From positions 1,860,001-1,924,000 of the forward strand of contig NZ_CP010311.1 of assembly GCF_000827125.1 (NCBI RefSeq): a stretch of DNA of 64,000 bases, written 5' to 3'. Shown one piece after another: positions 59,693-64,000 of the stretch. The DNA comes from Geoalkalibacter subterraneus (GTDB lineage Bacteria > Desulfobacterota > Desulfuromonadia > Desulfuromonadales > Geoalkalibacteraceae). The notes under the pieces are model-generated. The model had not been told where the DNA came from and did no database searches. It saw only the letters and a program-made list of their open reading frames with translations. Positions within the stretch are counted from its first letter, which is position 1; every line of letters begins with the position of its first letter. The position numbers and the translations under genes were made by a program.

Positions 59693-59826
59693 TCGCCTGC
59701 ACAGTTCTTGCTGATCATTTATTTATGGGCCGCCTTTCACAGGAACCGGCGGTTCATTCGAGATGGTTTTTATCCGCCCGGTGCGGATAAGGGCAGCAGT
59801 ACTACGCCGATTTAAAGGAGATATGT

Positions 59827-61236
59827 ATGACCCCACAAGAAGTAGTCGAATTTGCAAAAGAGAATAATTGCGGAATGGTTGATTATAAATTCCTCGATTT
59901 CGTAGGGATCTGGCAGCATTTTACCACTCCCGTCAGCGAATTCGATGAAGAGGTTTTCGAGGAAGGCCTGGGGTTTGACGGCTCTTCAATTCGGGGCTGG
60001 CAGCCGATTCACAACAGCGATATGCTGCTGATGCCTGATCCGACCACTGCGAAAATCGATCCTTTTCCCGAAGTGCCGACTTTGAGCCTTATCTGCAACA
60101 TCATTGATCCTTTTACCCGTGAAGGTTACAGCCGCGACCCGCGTTTTATTGCGCAGAAAGCCGAAGCCTATCTTAAATCCACCGGCATCGGAGATACCGC
60201 TTTCTTTGGCCCTGAACCTGAATTTTTCATATTTGACGATGTCCGCTATGCAAACACCTCCAACGAATCGTTTTACGCTGTCGATTCGGTTGAAGGCATC
60301 TGGAACACCGGGCGGGAAGAATTTCCCAACCTTGGATACAAGCCGCGCCATAAAGAAGGCTACTTCCCCTGCGCCCCGACCGACTCCATGATCGACCTGC
60401 GCAACGAAATGGTCCAGGTTCTGCAGAGCGTCGGCATTCGTATAGAGGCGTCTCATCACGAGGTTGCGACTGCCGGCCAGGCCGAAATCGACATGCGCTT
60501 TGATTCTCTTCTGCGTATGGGCGACACCCTTCAGTGGTTTAAGTACATTATCAAGAATGTTGCCTTGAGAAACGGGAAAACCGTGACTTTTATGCCGAAA
60601 CCCATTTACAACGATAACGGCTCCGGCATGCATTGTCACCAATCGATCTGGAAAGACGGCAAGAATCTTTTCTGTGGAGACGGCTATGGCGGATTGTCCA
60701 AAGAAGCCCTTTGGTACATCGGCGGGATCATGAAGCACGCCAAAGCACTTTGCGCCTTTACCAATCCGACCACCATCAGCTACAAGCGCCTGGTGCCTGG
60801 CTTTGAAGCTCCGGTCAACCTTGCGTATTCCAATCGCAACCGCTCGGCTTCACTGCGCATCCCCTCCACCAGCAACCCGAAATCGAAGCGGGTGGAATAT
60901 CGCACTCCCGATCCGTCGTGCAACGGCTACCTTGCCTTCTCTGCACTGCTCATGGCAGGGCTTGACGGCATCGAAAATAAAATCGATCCGGGCGATCCCC
61001 TTGACAAGGACATCTACGGTCTTTCTCCTGAAGAACTCAAGGATATTCCCAACGTTGCCGGAACCCTGCAGGAAGCCCTTGATTCCCTGCGGGATGATCA
61101 CGAATTCCTGCTCAAGGGAGACGTCTTTACTGAAGACGTGATCGATATGTGGATCAACTACAAGACCGAAGCGGAGGTCAACCCGGTGCGTATGCGCCCG
61201 ACCCCGATGGAGTTCGCGCTTTACTATGACTGCTGA
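59827..61236 (+). CDS. glnA: Glutamine synthetase, type I
   Basis: A 469-residue enzyme: [20 protein letters not shown], the HCHQS-type [11 protein letters not shown] segment, and [20 protein letters not shown]. The adenylylation tyrosine is present in [10 protein letters not shown], so activity is probably controlled by GlnE. AAAGGAG precedes ATG 59827. A 17-bp stem terminator follows. Confidence 0.96.
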   Translation: MTPQEVVEFAKENNCGMVDYKFLDFVGIWQHFTTPVSEFDEEVFEEGLGFDGSSIRGWQPIHNSDMLLMPDPTTAKIDPFPEVPTLSLICNIIDPFTREGYSRDPRFIAQKAEAYLKSTGIGDTAFFGPEPEFFIFDDVRYANTSNESFYAVDSVEGIWNTGREEFPNLGYKPRHKEGYFPCAPTDSMIDLRNEMVQVLQSVGIRIEASHHEVATAGQAEIDMRFDSLLRMGDTLQWFKYIIKNVALRNGKTVTFMPKPIYNDNGSGMHCHQSIWKDGKNLFCGDGYGGLSKEALWYIGGIMKHAKALCAFTNPTTISYKRLVPGFEAPVNLAYSNRNRSASLRIPSTSNPKSKRVEYRTPDPSCNGYLAFSALLMAGLDGIENKIDPGDPLDKDIYGLSPEELKDIPNVAGTLQEALDSLRDDHEFLLKGDVFTEDVIDMWINYKTEAEVNPVRMRPTPMEFALYYDC

Positions 61237-61269
61237 TTTCGCTGCAGTTGATAATCGCGAATAAATAAA

Positions 61270-61314
61270 AAGCAGAAAGCCCCCGATTCATGACAGGTCG
61301 GGGGCTTTCTGCTT
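61270..61314. terminator. Bidirectional terminator between glnA and the AEC gene
   Basis: A 17-bp perfect stem AAGCAGAAAGCCCCCGA with an 11-nt loop, flanked by A and T runs. It serves both converging genes. Confidence 0.92.
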
Positions 61315-61357
61315 TTCTGTGCAACTACCCGGAAAGGGGGATAAACTTCATCCCCTG

Positions 61358-62257
61358 TCATTGCGGGGTAAGCAGGTAAAGCAGAAGGGTCAATGTTCCT
61401 GCACTCACCAGTGTTGTGGTCAGGATGGTGCCTGCTACCAGGTCCGGCCGTACGCCGAAGCGCAATGCGTAAAGCAGGGGCAGGACTGCCGATGGGGTGC
61501 TCGTCTGCAATATGACGACGGATCGGGGCAACCCCTTGATGTCAAGAAGTACGGTCAACCCCCAGGCCAGCAACGGGCTGACGGCCAGGCGGGTGAGGGT
61601 GGCCAGCGACAGAAATCCGACTCGCTTCTGCCATTTGGTTCGCGCCAGTTGCATCCCGAGCATCAGCAGCATAACGGGGATTGCGGCCTGTCCAACCAGA
61701 TCGATGGGGCGCAGCAGAAAGGTCGGCGGAACCCAGTCAAGCATTTTGAATAAAAACGCCAGAGCCACGCCGTGGAAGATGGGGATTTTTGCCATGTTGA
61801 GCAAGGCGGTGGAGAGCGAGCCTCTGGACCCCTGGGCGATGACGATGGCCAGTGTCCCCAGTGGAATATTGAAAAGAACAAACGTCAGTACGCTGACTTC
61901 CAGGGCGGCCTCGCCGAAAGCAAAAAAAGTCAGAGGCAGGCCGAAGTTACCGACATTCATCATCACCGTTGTCAGCAGCAGCGCGCTGCGACTTTCGCGG
62001 TCGAAGCCTGCCGCTCGGGCGATCAACCAGGAGAAACCGTAGAGGGCAGCTGTGTAGAGCACCATGAACAGAAACAGGTCGCCCGCCAGGGTCAGCTCGA
62101 ATTCCCGTTTCATCAGGGCGGAGAAAACGAGAGCCGGGCAGAACACATAAAGCGAACTGATGGTCAGAGTGCGAAAATCCAGACGCGCAGTTTTTTCCAG
62201 CATGATGCCGGTACATACGATCAGAAATACCGGGAGGACCACCTGAACAAAGAGCAT
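61358..62257 (-). CDS. AEC family transporter
   Basis: A 299-residue membrane protein with about ten helices: VVLPVFLIVCTGIMLEKTAR, TVMMNVGNFGLPLTFFAFGE, and the second-repeat STPSAVLPLLYALRFGVRPD. Typical of auxin-efflux-carrier-like permeases in bacteria, which often export organic anions. GAGG precedes ATG 62257. Confidence 0.88.
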   Translation of the reverse strand: MLFVQVVLPVFLIVCTGIMLEKTARLDFRTLTISSLYVFCPALVFSALMKREFELTLAGDLFLFMVLYTAALYGFSWLIARAAGFDRESRSALLLTTVMMNVGNFGLPLTFFAFGEAALEVSVLTFVLFNIPLGTLAIVIAQGSRGSLSTALLNMAKIPIFHGVALAFLFKMLDWVPPTFLLRPIDLVGQAAIPVMLLMLGMQLARTKWQKRVGFLSLATLTRLAVSPLLAWGLTVLLDIKGLPRSVVILQTSTPSAVLPLLYALRFGVRPDLVAGTILTTTLVSAGTLTLLLYLLTPQ

Positions 62258-62448
62258 TTCAGCCTCATCACCCGCTTTAATTTGTGATAACTCCGATGAG
62301 CGGCAGGTTAGCACGCGCCGCGCCCGGCGAACAACGTCTTTCAGATCACGGGTTACGGGTTATCTTACGTCTGGCCTGCTTCGATTCCGTGTGCGATAAT
62401 CATTTTTTTCTCTGTCTCTCAGGCCCAACCAGCGAGGAAACTGCAATA

Positions 62449-63582
62449 ATGGAACGCCCCGATCTGGCCCCTTATGCGACACGCGGCAGCGACAGCCGCG
62501 GGAGACGTCACTCCGAGACGTTCAAGGATGGACGCCCTCCCTTTGAACGTGATCGCGACCGCATCATCCATTGTGCCGCTTTTCGGCGGCTGGAGTACAA
62601 AACCCAGGTATTCGTCAACCATGAGGGCGATTATTATCGCACTCGTTTGACTCACTCGCTGGAAGTTGCGCAGATCAGCCGCGGCATTGCCCGGCAGCTT
62701 CACCTCAATGAAGACCTGGTGGAAGCCCTGGCGTTGGCGCATGATCTTGGTCACACACCCTTCGGGCACGCGGGGGAAGAGATTCTGAACCGCAAGATGG
62801 AGAGTGCCGGTGGTTTTGAGCACAACCGACAATCACTGCGCATAGTCGAGCTTCTTGAAGAACGCTATCCTGGTTTCAGCGGCCTGAACCTGAGTTGGGA
62901 AACACGCGAAGGGATCATCAAGCATTCAAACCGAAAGGATTTTTCGGCGCAGGGTGTCGAGGACGAGTACGCTCCCCGGGAAAGGCCGACTCTTGAGGCT
63001 CAAATCATCGATCCGGCTGATGAAATTGCCTACAACAATCATGATATTGACGATGGCCTCAAGTCCGGATATATCCAGTTGTCCGATCTCTCCCGGGTTG
63101 ATCTCTGGCGGGAAACCTGGGAGATTGTCGCCGGCAAGTTCCCTCGTATCGATCAGGAGCGACACATCTATCAGACCATCAGCCATCTGATCGGAACACT
63201 GATTCAGGATCTGGTGGAATATACCCTCGCAAAACTTTCCGAACTGAAAATTAACTCGGCGGCAGATGTGCGCTGCCAACCCGAAAATATCGTCTCTTTC
63301 AGCCCGGAGATCGCAAAAAAGAACCTCGAACTCAAGCGCTTTTTATATAAATATCTTTATCGTCACCACAAGGTCGAGCGCATGCGGGTCAAGGTTGAAC
63401 GTATTTTGACCTTCCTCTTTGATATCTATGCTGAAAACAACAACCTGCTGCCGTTGGAGCAGCAGCGAAAATTTGAAAATTACGGCACACAACGTGTCAT
63501 CTGCGATTATATCGCCGGAATGACTGATCGCTACGCTTTTGATGAATACCGTCGTCTCATGGAGCCCTATGAGCCTGTATGA
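62449..63582 (+). CDS. dgt: Deoxyguanosinetriphosphate triphosphohydrolase-like protein
   Basis: A 377-residue HD-domain enzyme. FRRLEYKTQVFVNHEGDYYR, RLTHSLEVAQISRGIARQLH and ALAHDLGHTPFGHAGEEILN hold the metal-binding H...HD...D set. The family cleaves dNTPs to nucleoside and triphosphate. ATG 62449 follows GCGAGG. A GAF-domain gene starts 57 bp downstream. Confidence 0.92.
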   Translation: MERPDLAPYATRGSDSRGRRHSETFKDGRPPFERDRDRIIHCAAFRRLEYKTQVFVNHEGDYYRTRLTHSLEVAQISRGIARQLHLNEDLVEALALAHDLGHTPFGHAGEEILNRKMESAGGFEHNRQSLRIVELLEERYPGFSGLNLSWETREGIIKHSNRKDFSAQGVEDEYAPRERPTLEAQIIDPADEIAYNNHDIDDGLKSGYIQLSDLSRVDLWRETWEIVAGKFPRIDQERHIYQTISHLIGTLIQDLVEYTLAKLSELKINSAADVRCQPENIVSFSPEIAKKNLELKRFLYKYLYRHHKVERMRVKVERILTFLFDIYAENNNLLPLEQQRKFENYGTQRVICDYIAGMTDRYAFDEYRRLMEPYEPV

Positions 63583-63639
63583 TTCGTATAATTTGATTGG
63601 ACTGGCACAACTTGCAATGATATTATCCCGCACTCCGGC

Positions 63640-64000
63640 ATGCTTCTGATCATAGATTTCTATCGCAAAGCCCTCTGGCGCAATGAAGAGCGCCTGAATG
63701 AAATGGTACGCGGTGTTTCGGCCACGACCGGAGAGGCGTTCTTCTGCCTGTTGACGCAGAATATGTGTCGGACCGTCGGCGCTGATTATGCATTTATCGG
63801 TGAGTTGATCGGTCCTGAACGAGACAGGGTGCGAACGGTCGCGATCTATTCCGACGGGCAGGAGGTGGAGAATTTTGAATTCGACCTCAAGCAAACGCCT
63901 TGCGAAATTGTCGTGAACAGCGGACCTCAGAGCTTTCGCAGCCGAGTCCGTGAGCTTTCCCCTCTGGGGCATCCTCTTTGCAACTTGATTTTGACCAGTT
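63640..64000 (+). CDS. GAF-domain sensor protein, N-terminal part (runs off the window)
   Basis: The frame opens at ATG 63640, the first start after an in-frame TAA at 63589, and continues to the window edge (120 residues). LCRTVGADYAFIGEL-like residues (NMCRTVGADYAFIGELIG), RVRTVAIYSDGQEVENFEFD and CEIVVNSGPQSF follow the N-terminal GAF layout of PAS/GAF sensor kinases and cyclases. The output domain lies outside the window. Confidence 0.75.
   Translation, partial: MLLIIDFYRKALWRNEERLNEMVRGVSATTGEAFFCLLTQNMCRTVGADYAFIGELIGPERDRVRTVAIYSDGQEVENFEFDLKQTPCEIVVNSGPQSFRSRVRELSPLGHPLCNLILTS

Noticed and set aside
63343-63972. Long minus-strand frame at the right end
   Set aside because: It is antisense to dgt and to the GAF-domain gene, both of which have clear motifs.

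Overview
The window looks like the chromosome of a Desulfuromonadales-type deltaproteobacterium (Geobacter/Desulfuromonas/Pelobacter relatives). This rests on overall gene content, a structured dispersed repeat of a kind I recall from that group, an arsenosugar-type cluster, ferredoxin-type and c-type cytochrome genes, a PEP-CTERM protein and a sigma-54 promoter in front of glnB-glnA. It is an inference, because there is no 16S gene here. Most genes are GC-rich, with two visibly AT-richer patches: parts of the toxin-antitoxin region, and about 54.2-55.3 kb.

1-10.1 kb is ordinary core: the 5' end of an HD-GYP-type signalling gene, tlyA, a tetrapyrrole methylase, a U32-family protein, a nuclease/ATPase pair of the SbcD/SbcC (YhaO/YhaN) type with a membrane hairpin in the ATPase, a HIT protein, an aminotransferase with its own operator-promoter, a CCA-adding-type nucleotidyltransferase and a tRNA-Gly.

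10.1-17.2 kb is an accessory island beginning at tRNA-Gly. It strings together vapBC, a Fic protein, a small membrane protein, a parDE-type pair, a truncated lipoprotein, a phd/relE pair on the opposite strand, a lone AAA/DUF4143 ATPase and a 5'-truncated DsrE fragment. A short recurring motif sits at many module boundaries, and a perfect 113-bp duplication carries the relE 3' end. The layout resembles an integron-like cassette array without its integrase. 17.2-22.1 kb holds a YheU-like protein, an S4 protein, a VWA/double-OmpA protein, a DUF2254-like remnant, a Xre/RES toxin pair and a DUF4160/DUF2442 pair.

22.3-29.1 kb holds a two-gene carbohydrate module (six-hairpin glycosidase plus GT4), a macro-domain protein and a large MscS-type channel. 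29.6-36.6 kb is a TetR-led cluster with two AhpD-like proteins, ArsS, a membrane/flavoprotein-disulfide-reductase fusion, an acetolactate-synthase-like enzyme and an aldehyde dehydrogenase cut off by an IS200-type element. 37.2-44.6 kb (minus strand) is a five-gene uptake operon: TonB receptor, binding protein, two permeases and a fused double ATPase. 44.8-51.1 kb carries an SLC13 carrier, a mini Fe-S/metal-binding protein, an O-methyltransferase, a cytochrome c, a cardiolipin synthase and a stand-alone hisF.

51.1-53.0 kb is an ISAs1-type element whose transposase is split by a -1 frameshift at a canonical slippery site and is fused to a DUF4338 domain. 53.1-56.6 kb is a pfkB/ferredoxin locus disrupted by an AT-rich insertion that carries a PEP-CTERM gene and leaves a degenerate copy of the ferredoxin 5' end. 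56.7-64 kb returns to core genes: a Cys-rich small protein, a receiver/kinase hybrid, glnB-glnA behind a sigma-54 promoter and a structured leader, an AEC carrier, a dGTPase and the start of a GAF-domain sensor.
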